The position numbers were made by a program, and so were the translations under genes. Shown here in pieces: positions 40,847 to 48,046 of a stretch of DNA of 48,046 nt. Under the pieces are notes generated by a model that worked only from the letters and a program-made list of their open reading frames with translations, did no database searches and was not told where the DNA came from. The stretch comes from an uncultured Oscillospiraceae bacterium. GTDB lineage: Bacteria; Bacillota; Clostridia; Oscillospirales; Oscillospiraceae. The stretch is from the NCBI GenBank assembly GCA_910578575.1, contig CAJTQP010000012.1, forward strand, positions 1 to 48,046, given 5' to 3'. How positions within the stretch are numbered: the stretch's first letter is position 1; each line of letters starts with the position of its first letter.

Positions 40847-41812
40847 TCACAGCATGGCACTGACCCGCTGGTGCATTTGGTGAAACTCCGCCATCATCTC
40901 CCGGATGATCTCCCCGGCAGGCTTCACGTCGTGGATACGGCCCAAGACCTGGCCCATGGCGATCTGGGCGGCCTGGGGATCGTCCTGCTCGAAGGCGGCG
41001 CGGGTGACGGTGCCCCGGATCATGGGGTAGAGCTCGTCGAAGCTGGGGCCGCTTTTTTCAAACTCGATGATGTCCAAGGCCCCCTGGGTACGCAGGGAGC
41101 GCAGGGCGTTGCGGATGCTCTGCTGGGTGAGGACGGTGTCCGTCTCCTTGGAGTCCAGCACCAGCTGGCGCAGGTGGGGGCCGATCTCCGTCTCCTGGGC
41201 CATGAGGAAGCGGGTGCCCACCATGACCCCGTCCAGACCGATGGCCAGGGCGGCGTACATGCTCCGCCCGTCGCATACGCCCCCGGCCCCCACCACGGGG
41301 ATGGTGCAGCGCTCGGTGGTCAGGGGCCACTGGACGATGGAGCCCACCCCGGCCATGCCGGGATGCCCGCCTCCCTCATAGCCCACGATACACACCGCAT
41401 CACAGCCCACGGCCTGGGCGGTGTGGGCAAAGCGGGAGTCGGGGATCTTGTGCATGACCACGCAGCCGGCCCCTTTCAAGGTGTCCATAAAGGGCTTGGG
41501 GCTGCTGCCGGCGGTCTCGATGATGCGGACCTTTTCCTCCACAATGGCCTGGAGGAAGCCCTTGATGGGGCCGTCGGGCTTGGTGTCCGGGAGGAGGGAG
41601 AGGTTGACGCAGAAGGGCTTATCGGTGAGGGATTTCAAGAGCTGGATGTCCGCCTGGAAGGCGTCGGGGGTTTCGTAGGTGGTCATATTGATGGTGCCCA
41701 GTCCCCCGGCGTTGGAGACCGCGGCAGCTAGCTTGGGTTTGGAGAGCCACTGCATGGCCCCCTGGATGATGGGGTATTCGATGCCGAAGAGTTCTGTGAT
41801 CCTGGTTTTCAT
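40847..41812 (-). CDS. Nitronate monooxygenase / FabK-like flavoprotein
   Basis: 321-aa TIM-barrel FMN enzyme. It starts TRITELFGIEYPIIQGAM and has the flavin-binding VGYEGGGHPG and VVGAGGVCDG, as shared by 2-nitropropane dioxygenases and FabK enoyl-ACP reductases. A fab cluster would favour FabK, but the gene stands alone, so nitronate monooxygenase or an unknown reductase is more likely. The ribosome site is weak (GGCGGA). Confidence 0.82.
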   Translation of the reverse strand: MKTRITELFGIEYPIIQGAMQWLSKPKLAAAVSNAGGLGTINMTTYETPDAFQADIQLLKSLTDKPFCVNLSLLPDTKPDGPIKGFLQAIVEEKVRIIETAGSSPKPFMDTLKGAGCVVMHKIPDSRFAHTAQAVGCDAVCIVGYEGGGHPGMAGVGSIVQWPLTTERCTIPVVGAGGVCDGRSMYAALAIGLDGVMVGTRFLMAQETEIGPHLRQLVLDSKETDTVLTQQSIRNALRSLRTQGALDIIEFEKSGPSFDELYPMIRGTVTRAAFEQDDPQAAQIAMGQVLGRIHDVKPAGEIIREMMAEFHQMHQRVSAML

Positions 41813-41914
41813 GGTGATGGTCCGCCAGCCTTTCCATAGTTTTGTAGGGTGTTTTTTCTATCCTACCGCGATTTTTCCCGAAGGTCAAGGCTTTGCAGGG
41901 AGACTGGCGGAAAC

Positions 41915-42304
41915 TTATAGCATACCAAGTCGCTGCTTCAAGCCCTCTTGCAAGACCTGAGAAAAGTTAATTCCAGCCTGGATGGCCAGCTCATTAAGAT
42001 AGTTCGGAAGGGTGACATTTTTTCTGACGGTACGCATATCATTGGCGCGGCGGTAGGCAGCAAAGTCCACATCCACCAGCGTCACGATCTCATTTGGTCC
42101 GTGTTGTGGGGAGATGTCAGAGGCCAGAGGAATGGTATGCCCCAGGTCCTGTTCACAGATGCCCCACAAGCTGATGGCATCTCTGGCCATGTCGATACAC
42201 TCGGCAATGGTTTCACCCTGGGTCCCGATGTTTAGGTCGGGGACGTGGACGGTATAACCGCCCTCGCCGGCTGGAGTAATGACAATGGGATAGATCTGTT
42301 TCAT
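41915..42304 (-). CDS. hicB: HicB antitoxin
   Basis: 129 aa from ATG 42304, with GGAGGTG before it. The N-terminal half has the HicB signature (YPIVITPAGEGGYTVHVPDL, then GETIAECIDMARDAI). The C-terminal part (NVTLPNYLNELAIQAGINF, SQVLQEGLKQRL) is a ribbon-helix-helix domain for DNA binding. It follows hicA by 16 bases in the usual toxin-first order and should repress the promoter at 42515. Confidence 0.92.
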   Translation of the reverse strand: MKQIYPIVITPAGEGGYTVHVPDLNIGTQGETIAECIDMARDAISLWGICEQDLGHTIPLASDISPQHGPNEIVTLVDVDFAAYRRANDMRTVRKNVTLPNYLNELAIQAGINFSQVLQEGLKQRLGML

Positions 42305-42320
42305 GCTGGACACCTCCATG

Positions 42321-42494
42321 CTATTTCAGTTTGTGATTGCGAAGAATCGACTTGGCAAGGTTTTCCTTAATTTCAGAGTGGCGGGGGATGGGCTCGCTTT
42401 GCTTTCCATTGGTGTAAATGTCGTGGTCAGAACCGTGCCGCAGGAGCCACCATCCATTGGATTCAAGCAAGCGGATCAAGTCTCGTCGTTTCAT
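42321..42494 (-). CDS. hicA: HicA toxin (57 aa)
   Basis: Below usual ORF limits. The double-stranded-RNA-binding-like mRNA interferase fold is clear: MKRRDLIRLLESNGWWLLRH, then GSDHDIY with the catalytic H24, and PIPRHSEIKENLAKSILR. AGGAGGG lies 7-8 bases before ATG 42494. Unlike the toxin at 3850, this one keeps the catalytic histidine. It stops 16 bases before hicB. Confidence 0.93.
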   Translation of the reverse strand: MKRRDLIRLLESNGWWLLRHGSDHDIYTNGKQSEPIPRHSEIKENLAKSILRNHKLK

Positions 42495-42514
42495 CCTATC
42501 CCTCCTATGCCGCC

Positions 42515-42543
42515 ATTATACGTATGTAATGCGCATCTGTCAA
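42515..42543 (-). promoter_or_regulatory. hicAB promoter with palindrome
   Basis: On the minus strand: TTGACA (42538-42543), 17-bp spacer, TATAAT (42515-42520), fully consensus. The palindrome ATACGTAT (42518-42525) overlaps the -10 box, a likely HicB operator. Confidence 0.85.
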
Positions 42544-42576
42544 CTGCTCTGGTTGATTTTGCCTGGGCGCTCATGG

Positions 42577-42605
42577 TTGACAGACCTTCCAAAAGCAGGT
42601 ATCAT
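42577..42605 (+). promoter_or_regulatory. Barnase-gene promoter
   Basis: TTGACA (42577-42582), 17-bp spacer, TATCAT (42600-42605). Confidence 0.75.
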
Positions 42606-42607
42606 AC

Positions 42608-42639
42608 ATCCAGTACAGCATTTGGCTGTGCTGGATTTT
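42608..42639 (+). promoter_or_regulatory. Terminator-like leader hairpin before barnase gene
   Basis: Twelve-pair stem (42608-42619 with 42625-42636, one G-T pair, 5-nt loop) followed by TTTTAC. It lies between the promoter and the start codon, where it could attenuate transcription of the toxic RNase. Confidence 0.6.
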
Positions 42640-42662
42640 ACAATAGAAATGGTGTGGATCAG

Positions 42663-43133
42663 ATGATAAAACGACTATCGGCCCTGTTCTTGGCCTTGAC
42701 GATGCTGTTCTCCCTGGCGTCCTGCGGGAAGCAGGAGATGGGCAGCGTGGCCTTTGTGACAGGACAGGAATCTGGCCAGAGCGTCACAGAAAACGGCAGC
42801 TACAACAGCAAGGAGGAAGTGGCCCAATATATCCATCTCTATGGCCATCTCCCCGGCAACTACGTCACCAAGCAGGAGGCCCAACGGCTGGGCTGGAGTG
42901 GCGGCAGTGTGGAGCCCTACGCCGGAGAGGGCACGGCCATCGGCGGCAGCAGTTTTGGAAACTATGAGGAGCGCTTGCCGGAAGCCAAGGGGCGCAGCTA
43001 TCATGAGTGCGACATCGACACGGTGGGGGCCAACTCCCGCGGGGCCAAGCGCCTGGTGTACTCCAACGACGGCCTCATTTATTATACCGAGGACCACTAT
43101 GAGAGCTTTGACCTGCTCTATGGAGAGCCCTGA
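42663..43133 (+). CDS. Barnase-like ribonuclease lipoprotein
   Basis: 156 aa. A lipoprotein signal ends in LASC (C21), so the enzyme is predicted to be membrane-anchored outside the cell, unlike freely secreted barnase. From residue about 55 it follows barnase closely: YIHLYGHLPGNYVTKQEAQR, LGW, IGGSSFGNYEERLP, then E115 (RSYHECDID), R130 (AKRLVYS) and H145 (EDHYESF), the equivalents of barnase E73, R87 and H102. It cleaves single-stranded RNA after guanosine. The start has only a weak ribosome site, perhaps to limit expression. The inhibitor gene follows after two bases. Confidence 0.93.
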   Translation: MIKRLSALFLALTMLFSLASCGKQEMGSVAFVTGQESGQSVTENGSYNSKEEVAQYIHLYGHLPGNYVTKQEAQRLGWSGGSVEPYAGEGTAIGGSSFGNYEERLPEAKGRSYHECDIDTVGANSRGAKRLVYSNDGLIYYTEDHYESFDLLYGEP

Positions 43134-43135
43134 CC

Positions 43136-43414
43136 ATGGCGGCGGTACATTTGGACGGCGCTCTGCTGACGGAGCGTACCCCGGCCCTAGCCCGTTTGGA
43201 GACAGCCCTGGCGCTGCCGGACTGGTGGGGGCGGAACCTGGATGCCCTCCACGACTGCCTGACGGCAGGTACCTTCCATATCCTTCTGGAAAACCCCGCC
43301 CCGCTGGAGGAGAGCCCCTTTGGCCAGCGCTTGTTGCGGGTCCTGGGGGATGCCGCCCAGGAAAACCCCTGCCTGACCCTGGAGATTCTGGACAAAAATG
43401 CCGAAAAAGATTGA
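43136..43414 (+). CDS. Barstar-like RNase inhibitor
   Basis: 92 aa. The interaction helix WWGRNLDALHDCLTAG matches barstar's YYGENLDALWDCLTG, keeping the two aspartates (D36, D40) that plug the barnase active site. The start is two bases after the barnase stop, with GGAGAG inside the barnase end, so the inhibitor is co-translated. It protects the cytoplasm from the RNase before export. Confidence 0.93.
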   Translation: MAAVHLDGALLTERTPALARLETALALPDWWGRNLDALHDCLTAGTFHILLENPAPLEESPFGQRLLRVLGDAAQENPCLTLEILDKNAEKD

Positions 43415-43439
43415 CAGAAGGGCGGAGAAGATATATAGT
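43411..43439 (+). promoter_or_regulatory. GNAT-gene promoter
   Basis: TTGACA (43411-43416), 17-bp spacer, TATAGT (43434-43439). It overlaps the barstar stop codon. The leader to 43610 is long; no known riboswitch was recognised in it. Confidence 0.65.
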
Positions 43440-43609
43440 ATCTACAGAATCCCAAGGGGGTTGCACCGCTAAGAAGAAAGAGAGCTGCTCATAAATTTGC
43501 AACTGTCTTTCCTTTCCGGCTGGGATGGTGTATGCTGGAAAACAGCGGGGAGAGATCGCCGTTTCCCCAGGACCATCCAAACAAAACACCAATGAGGGGG
43601 TACCATCGT

Positions 43610-44041
43610 ATGGAATTTAAGACCGCGACCATGGAGGACTTCGACGCAGCGTTTGACTACATCGTCAAGCTCTGGACCTACAACACCTATGACAAGGAAG
43701 AGACCCGCAAGGTCTATGAAAAAGTCCTGGCCGATGAGGACAGCTTTGCCTTCTTCCTCATGGACGGGAACGAGTACCACGGCTTCTGCCATGGGGCCTA
43801 TTTCAACACCTTCTGGATGTGCGGCCCCACCTGCTATGTCTCCAGCATCATCTCCAACGAGGACGAGCGGGGCAAGGGCAACGGCGTGAAGCTCATGGAC
43901 CACGCCAAGGAGCTGGCCAAGGCGCGGGGCTGCAAGGCCCTGGTGCTGGATTCCGGGATGCCCCGGACCGAGGCCCACCGCTTCTATGAAATCTACGGCT
44001 TTGAGAAGAGCTGCTACGGCTTCGACTACTACATCAAGTAA
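43610..44041 (+). CDS. GNAT-family N-acetyltransferase
   Basis: 143 aa, a single GNAT domain. The acetyl-CoA-binding segment reads EDERGKGNGVKLMDHAKELA (a slightly altered R/Q-x-x-G-x-G/A loop), and the C-terminal EAHRFYEIYGFEKSCYGFDY is typical. GAGGGGG lies 9 bases before ATG 43610. The substrate is unknown; an amine or an antibiotic-like small molecule are the usual options. Confidence 0.9.
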   Translation: MEFKTATMEDFDAAFDYIVKLWTYNTYDKEETRKVYEKVLADEDSFAFFLMDGNEYHGFCHGAYFNTFWMCGPTCYVSSIISNEDERGKGNGVKLMDHAKELAKARGCKALVLDSGMPRTEAHRFYEIYGFEKSCYGFDYYIK

Positions 44042-44062
44042 GGCAATTCGTATGGATCACAG

Positions 44063-44082
44063 GGCCCCCGGTCACGGGGGCC
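44063..44082 (+). terminator. GNAT-gene terminator
   Basis: GGCCCCCG (44063-44070) pairs with CGGGGGCC (44075-44082), GTCA loop, few T after it. Confidence 0.55.
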
Positions 44083-44158
44083 TGTGTGTTATATCCAGAA
44101 CCATGAAACAGCCGCCAGCCTGGGAGAGAGGGCGGCGGCGGATAGGAGGAACTGAGCG

Positions 44159-45631
44159 ATGAAACGGATGAGACGAGGACTTTCCCTGCTGCTGAGCCTG
44201 GCCCTGCTGGGGACGCTCCTGGTGGTGCCGGCCTATGCGGTTACGCCCATGGAGGAGATCTTGGGGGTCTATGAGGGCTATTACTACGCCGCCCAGGGCC
44301 AGACCGGCGTGACTCTGACGGTATATCAGGAGAACAGCCAGGTGAAGGCCATCTTTGACTTCTACAATCTTCCCAACCGCACCAACGCCAAGGAAGGCAA
44401 GTTCTATATGGACGTGCGCTACGAAAACGGACAGTATCACTTTGACGCCGGAGATTGGATCCAGCGGCCCAGCGGCTATTACACCGTGGACCTACAGCTC
44501 ACCCTCCACGACTACGTCCTCTCCGGGGAGGTGTTCGCCAGCACCGGTACCTATAGCTTCTACGCGGAGAAGCCCAACGACGCCTATGAGGAGGTCCAGG
44601 AGAGCATTTATGGGGACCACCGCTATGAGCGGGTGGACGAGGGCATGACCTGGAGCCAGGCCCAGGAATACGCCGTGACCCATGGGGGCTATCTGGCAGT
44701 GATCGGCTCCGCCGGGGAGCAGGCCTTTTTGGAAAAGCTCATCGCCCGCGGCAACAAGAACCAGTATTGGCTGGGGGGCCACCGGGACCAGGAGAACTTC
44801 ACCTGGGTCAACGGGGAGAGCTTTGGCTACACCAACTGGGACGCCATCGAGCCCAATAACCACAGGGGCGTGGAGGACTGCCTGCAAATCCTCCGCCTGC
44901 CCAACCCCTCCGTCCCCGGCAGCCAGGCCATGAAGTGGAACGACGCCCCCAACGACAACACCATCAAGGGGGAGGAGGACTTTTTCTCCCTGTCCAAGGT
45001 GGGCTTCGTGGTGGAGTATGAGGCCTGGAGCGGCTCCTCCGACTGGGCCACCCCGGAGCTGAAGGAGGCCCTGGAAAAGGATCTGATCCCCGACGTGCTC
45101 ATTGGCCAGGACCTGAAGGGCCAGATCACCCGCGGGGAGTTCGCCGCTGTGGCGGTGAAGCTCTATGAGGCCATGACCGGCAACCGCACCATCATCGCCA
45201 TGGACAATCCCTTCCGGGATATCGACTGCGCCGAGCGGCTGTACATCCTGAAAGCCTACAACTATTCTATCGTCAACGGCACCGGCTTTGACACCTACGG
45301 CCCCAACGACCTCATCAGCCGGGAGCAGATGGCCACCATGCTCACCAGGGTGGTGAAAAAGGCGTCTTATCCCGATTACACCATCGACACGGACAGCCGG
45401 TATCCCCTGGACACCAGTGGGGTGAACCGTTTCGCAGATGACGGGGACATCTCCGAGTATGCCTACACCGCCGTGTATTTCATGGCGAAGAACGGCATCA
45501 TCAACGGCATCGGCAACAACCTCTTTGCCCCCAAGAACACCACCAGCGCCCAGATGGCGGCCCACTACGCCAACGCCACCAGGGAACAGGCCTTGCTCAC
45601 CTCCGTGCGCAGCCTGAACAACCTGAAATAA
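44159..45631 (+). CDS. Secreted C-type lectin-domain protein with SLH anchor
   Basis: 490 aa. Signal peptide to about residue 27. A beta-rich domain (about 30-145) precedes a C-type lectin fold (about 150-290; YERVDEGMTWSQAQEYAVTH, YLAVIGSAGE, YWLGGHRD). It contains both calcium-site motifs, EPNN and WND, that mark mannose-type sugar binding in lectins. Three SLH repeats follow (about 300-480). AGGAGGA precedes ATG 44159. It probably displays sugar or host-glycan binding on the S-layer. Confidence 0.88.
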   Translation: MKRMRRGLSLLLSLALLGTLLVVPAYAVTPMEEILGVYEGYYYAAQGQTGVTLTVYQENSQVKAIFDFYNLPNRTNAKEGKFYMDVRYENGQYHFDAGDWIQRPSGYYTVDLQLTLHDYVLSGEVFASTGTYSFYAEKPNDAYEEVQESIYGDHRYERVDEGMTWSQAQEYAVTHGGYLAVIGSAGEQAFLEKLIARGNKNQYWLGGHRDQENFTWVNGESFGYTNWDAIEPNNHRGVEDCLQILRLPNPSVPGSQAMKWNDAPNDNTIKGEEDFFSLSKVGFVVEYEAWSGSSDWATPELKEALEKDLIPDVLIGQDLKGQITRGEFAAVAVKLYEAMTGNRTIIAMDNPFRDIDCAERLYILKAYNYSIVNGTGFDTYGPNDLISREQMATMLTRVVKKASYPDYTIDTDSRYPLDTSGVNRFADDGDISEYAYTAVYFMAKNGIINGIGNNLFAPKNTTSAQMAAHYANATREQALLTSVRSLNNLK

Positions 45632-45643
45632 GGCATCGATAGG

Positions 45644-45687
45644 AAACGAGCGTGTCCCCCTCTTTGGGGAGACACGCTCGTTTTTTT
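45644..45687. terminator. Strong terminator, bidirectional
   Basis: Thirteen-pair stem (45644-45656 with 45671-45683) followed by T-run, between convergent genes. Confidence 0.88.
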
Positions 45688-45702
45688 ACAGGGGGCGCAC
45701 CA

Positions 45703-46527
45703 TCAGGCAGGATAGCGGGTGGTGGCCACGAAGTTCCCGTTGATGAGGCTCTGGCGGGTGAGGGTCCGGCCCCAGTGGATGGAGCTGTTAAAGTTGCCCT
45801 CGGTAACCACCACACTGTCCCCCTTCACCTCCAGGACCACCACGGAGTGGCTGTCGTTGTTGATGCGCAGGATGTCCCCCACCCGGACCCGGCTAAAGTC
45901 AGAGTGCTTGCCGGTGACGGGGAGGGTGCCGAACACCGCGTCGCTGCAACGGAAGGCGAAGGCGGCACAGCCGTAGCCCATGGTATTCAGGGCAGCGCTA
46001 TAATAGGAGTTGGCGTTGGTCCAGCGCATCCCCTCCGGGTAAGTACTTTTCAGGCCGTAGAGGATGGACTGGATGTTCTCGGTGGTGATGGGCTTGCCGT
46101 TGGCCAGGGTGTACTGGCTGGAGGGAGGCGTTTCCGGCTTCTGGGGCTGGTCCGGCTCCGGGGTGACCGGGGGGTTCTCCGGGACGTCCGGCTTGGGTGC
46201 CTCCGGCTTAGGCTGCTCCGGCTTGGGCTGTTCGGGCTTGGGCTTCTCCGGGACCTGAACCGGGGGCTTGGTCTGGTTGCCGTTGCAGAGGAGCTTTAAC
46301 AGGATCTGAAGCTGGGTGTTGCAGGAACCATTGCCCAGGAGCTTGTTCAGGTCATCGTAATTGGACGAGCCACAGCTGCGGCTGAGAATGTCGGTGAGGG
46401 TGGAGGTGGTGGACCCCAACAGAGCGCTGGAAGCAGGCCGGGGGGTACAGGAACTAGCTGCGGAGGCAGGGGCCGCCAGGGCCAGAGAGAGGGCCAGGGC
46501 CAGTCCAAGGGACAGTAATTTCTTCAT
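45703..46527 (-). CDS. Secreted protein with C-terminal Cys-His domain
   Basis: 274 aa. Signal peptide at 1-23, a cysteine-containing helical region (about 25-85), a Pro/Lys/Glu linker with PEQPKPEQPKPE repeats (90-135), and a C-terminal domain (140-274). That domain has C187 (YGCAAFAF), H227 (NDSHSVVV) and EGNFN (243-247). It is a close relative of the domain in the 881-aa surface protein (shared YPEGM-WTN, GDILR, IHWGR). A wall-directed NlpC/P60-like hydrolase is likely. AAAGGAG precedes ATG 46527. Confidence 0.85.
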   Translation of the reverse strand: MKKLLSLGLALALSLALAAPASAASSCTPRPASSALLGSTTSTLTDILSRSCGSSNYDDLNKLLGNGSCNTQLQILLKLLCNGNQTKPPVQVPEKPKPEQPKPEQPKPEAPKPDVPENPPVTPEPDQPQKPETPPSSQYTLANGKPITTENIQSILYGLKSTYPEGMRWTNANSYYSAALNTMGYGCAAFAFRCSDAVFGTLPVTGKHSDFSRVRVGDILRINNDSHSVVVLEVKGDSVVVTEGNFNSSIHWGRTLTRQSLINGNFVATTRYPA

Positions 46528-46689
46528 GGATAGTCTCCTTTTGCTATGGTATCATTTCTTGGCCAAAAATGTAACTTAATTGTAAAAAAGGAGACAGGAT
46601 AAGTCAATGGAAATGGCTGGGGGTGCAGGAAGCATTCGGGGTGGGGGAAGGGAAAGGCGGTGGGAATCAGGGCAGCGGGCCTTACCTTA

Positions 46690-46760
46690 CATCCAAGGCG
46701 AAATGCCGCCCTGCCAGGTAGATTTCGCAGGGGAACGCCCACTATGCCATAAGCACAAGG
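46690..46760. repeat. Possible diverged copy of intergenic repeat
   Basis: TACATCCAA, a TTCGCA segment and GCCATAAG occur in the same order as, or matching, motifs of the inverted-repeat element at 17432-17609, but with many differences. No inverted-repeat ends were found. The rest of 46528-46771 shows no gene. Confidence 0.35.
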
Positions 46761-46771
46761 GACGATCCCGT

Positions 46772-48046
46772 TCACTGCTCTTCCACATCTTCCCTCTTCT
46801 CCGGCACCACCCCCACCAGCTCTTCCGCCTTCTCCCCCGCTCCAGCAGGCAGGCTAGGGGTCTCCTCCCCTGCCTCCAAGGCCGGGAGGGCCATTCCCCG
46901 CCAATGATAGCTGGTCTTATGGAACAGAGGTTCACAGACACAGAGGATGGCCGGCATCAGGAAGATGCTCACCAAGGCGGAGATCAGGGCCCCGCGGGCC
47001 AGCATGATACAGATGGCCCCGATGAGGTCGATGGAGGACACAAAGGACACCCCCAGGGTGGCGCAGAAGAGCACCAGGGCGCTGGTGACGATGGAGGCAT
47101 CCGAGGCGCTGGCGGCCACCTGGATGGCCTCCTTCCGGTCCAGCCCCTTCCGCAGCTCCTCCTGGAAGCGGGAGGTCATGAGGATGGCGTAGTCCACCGT
47201 GGCCCCCAACTGGACACAGCTGATGATGGTGGGGGCGATGAAGGGCACCTGGGCCCCGGTAAAGTAGCTACATCCCTGGTTGATGAAAATGGCCAGCTCG
47301 ATGGTGGCCACCAGCACCGCCGGGACGGAAACGGAGCGGAACACCACGGCGATGATCAGGAAGATGGCGGCGATGGAGATATAGTTGGTCACCTGGAAGT
47401 CCACGGCGGAGGTGTCGATGAGGTCCCGGTACATGGCCCCTTCCCCGGTAATCATGGCGTTGGGGTCGGCGCTGTGGAGGACGGCATTCATGGCGTCCAA
47501 CTGCTCTGACACCTGGTCCGTGGCAGGGGCACAGTTGGAGTTTATCATCATCAACTGCCATCCCTCCTGGCGGAGCATCTCCTTCACTGCGTCGGGGATA
47601 AAGAAGTCGGGGATGCCCACCCCCAACATACTGTGATAGGACACCACAGAGGTGATGCCGGGGATCTCCCGCAGCGCTTCCTCCAGGGCCGCCATCTCCG
47701 TGGCGGAGAGGTCGTCCCGGAGGACCACGAAGTGGGAGGTGGCCATGTCGAACTCATCCTTGAGTTTCTCATTGCTGACGATGGAGGGCAGGTCACGGGG
47801 GAGGGATTCGTCCAGCTTGTAATAGATGTCCGCGTGGTTCTGTGCGTACACCGACGGCAAAAACAGCAGCAGCGTCAGCACCACCAGGGGCACCCGGCGG
47901 CGGAGTATCCCCTGGTTTAGCCGGTCAAAGGAGGGGATGAGGGTCCTGTGCTTGTGCTTGTCGATGCGTTTGTCAAACACCAGCACCAGGGAGGGCAACA
48001 CCAAAATGACGGTGGCCACCCCCAGCACCACGCCTTTGGCCATGAC
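46772..48046 (-). CDS. MMPL/RND-family transporter, partial (N-terminus cut off)
   Basis: The C-terminal half of a large membrane transporter; the frame is still open at the window end, so at least half the protein lies outside. Visible are a periplasmic-type soluble domain (about 70-210 of this part), then helices including NYISIAAIFLIIAVVFRSVS, GATVDYAILMTSRFQEELRK (the family's conserved region) and terminal hydrophobic segments, ending in an acidic tail. Such proteins export lipids or small molecules by proton flow. The substrate is unknown. Confidence 0.85.
   Translation of the reverse strand, partial: VMAKGVVLGVATVILVLPSLVLVFDKRIDKHKHRTLIPSFDRLNQGILRRRVPLVVLTLLLFLPSVYAQNHADIYYKLDESLPRDLPSIVSNEKLKDEFDMATSHFVVLRDDLSATEMAALEEALREIPGITSVVSYHSMLGVGIPDFFIPDAVKEMLRQEGWQLMMINSNCAPATDQVSEQLDAMNAVLHSADPNAMITGEGAMYRDLIDTSAVDFQVTNYISIAAIFLIIAVVFRSVSVPAVLVATIELAIFINQGCSYFTGAQVPFIAPTIISCVQLGATVDYAILMTSRFQEELRKGLDRKEAIQVAASASDASIVTSALVLFCATLGVSFVSSIDLIGAICIMLARGALISALVSIFLMPAILCVCEPLFHKTSYHWRGMALPALEAGEETPSLPAGAGEKAEELVGVVPEKREDVEEQ

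Noticed and set aside
40847..41812. FabK enoyl-ACP reductase assignment
   Set aside because: The flavin motifs fit FabK too, but there are no fatty-acid synthesis genes around it; the broader nitronate monooxygenase/FabK-like call is safer.
46097..46255. CRISPR-like periodicity in the repeat-rich stretch of the secreted protein gene
   Set aside because: The period comes from in-frame Pro-Lys-Pro-Glu repeats of the linker; there are no spacers of constant length.

Overview
The window looks like a chromosomal segment of a GC-rich, strictly anaerobic gut Clostridia, most likely Oscillospiraceae (Flavonifractor/Lawsonibacter-like). The grounds are the rplU-prp-rpmA-obg block with a Prp-cleavable L27, a 2-hydroxyacyl-CoA dehydratase with activator, a biosynthetic thiolase, SLH-anchored surface proteins, a TlpA/CXXC/ferredoxin operon, strong AGGAGG ribosome sites and GC-rich third positions. 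The genus is inference; no marker was compared with a database.

Layout. 1-5.5 kb: small genes, then rplU-prp-rpmA-obg (minus), a hicAB-type pair and a membrane-anchored XRE regulator. 5.6-10.5 kb: prmA, a thiolase divergent from a LuxR-type regulator, a two-gene DUF2442 unit and a small XRE regulator. 10.6-16.7 kb: a metabolic island with a 2-hydroxyacyl-CoA dehydratase operon, a divergent LysR regulator, a strongly promoted structured RNA, and a CoA-transferase whose promoter is built like that of the dehydratase operon. 16.8-20.2 kb: VOC protein, a MITE-like inverted-repeat element, a serine recombinase, and a TlpA/CXXC/ferredoxin operon. 20.3-26.7 kb: a 975-aa protein with flagellin-like ends, an 881-aa LRR/SLH surface protein, and thiT.

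26.8-32.2 kb is an AT-rich island encoding a 1454-aa HD-HD-CYTH protein and two unknown small proteins under one promoter. It is the best candidate here for an undescribed system, perhaps nucleotide-based defence. 32.3-37 kb: two hybrid histidine kinases and tRNA-Ala(GGC). 37-42.5 kb: a phosphatase-acetyltransferase fusion overlapping a YgiQ radical-SAM gene, a convergent peptide/RNA pair resembling a type I toxin-antitoxin, a nitronate monooxygenase-like gene, and a classical hicAB. 42.6-48 kb: lipoprotein barnase and barstar, a GNAT gene, a C-type lectin/SLH protein, a second copy of the Cys-His secreted domain seen in the 881-aa protein, and a truncated MMPL transporter running off the end.

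Functional themes: (i) acid or amino-acid fermentation, in which CoA-transferase, 2-hydroxyacyl-CoA dehydratase and perhaps thiolase cooperate under LysR control; (ii) cell-surface display through SLH and signal-peptide proteins; (iii) defence and toxin modules (two hicAB-type pairs, barnase/barstar, HD-HD-CYTH, type I-like pair). Several genes are too short for standard ORF calling and were found by reading the sequence: 9952-10122, 19472-19618, 37078-37233, 40604-40702 and 42321-42494.
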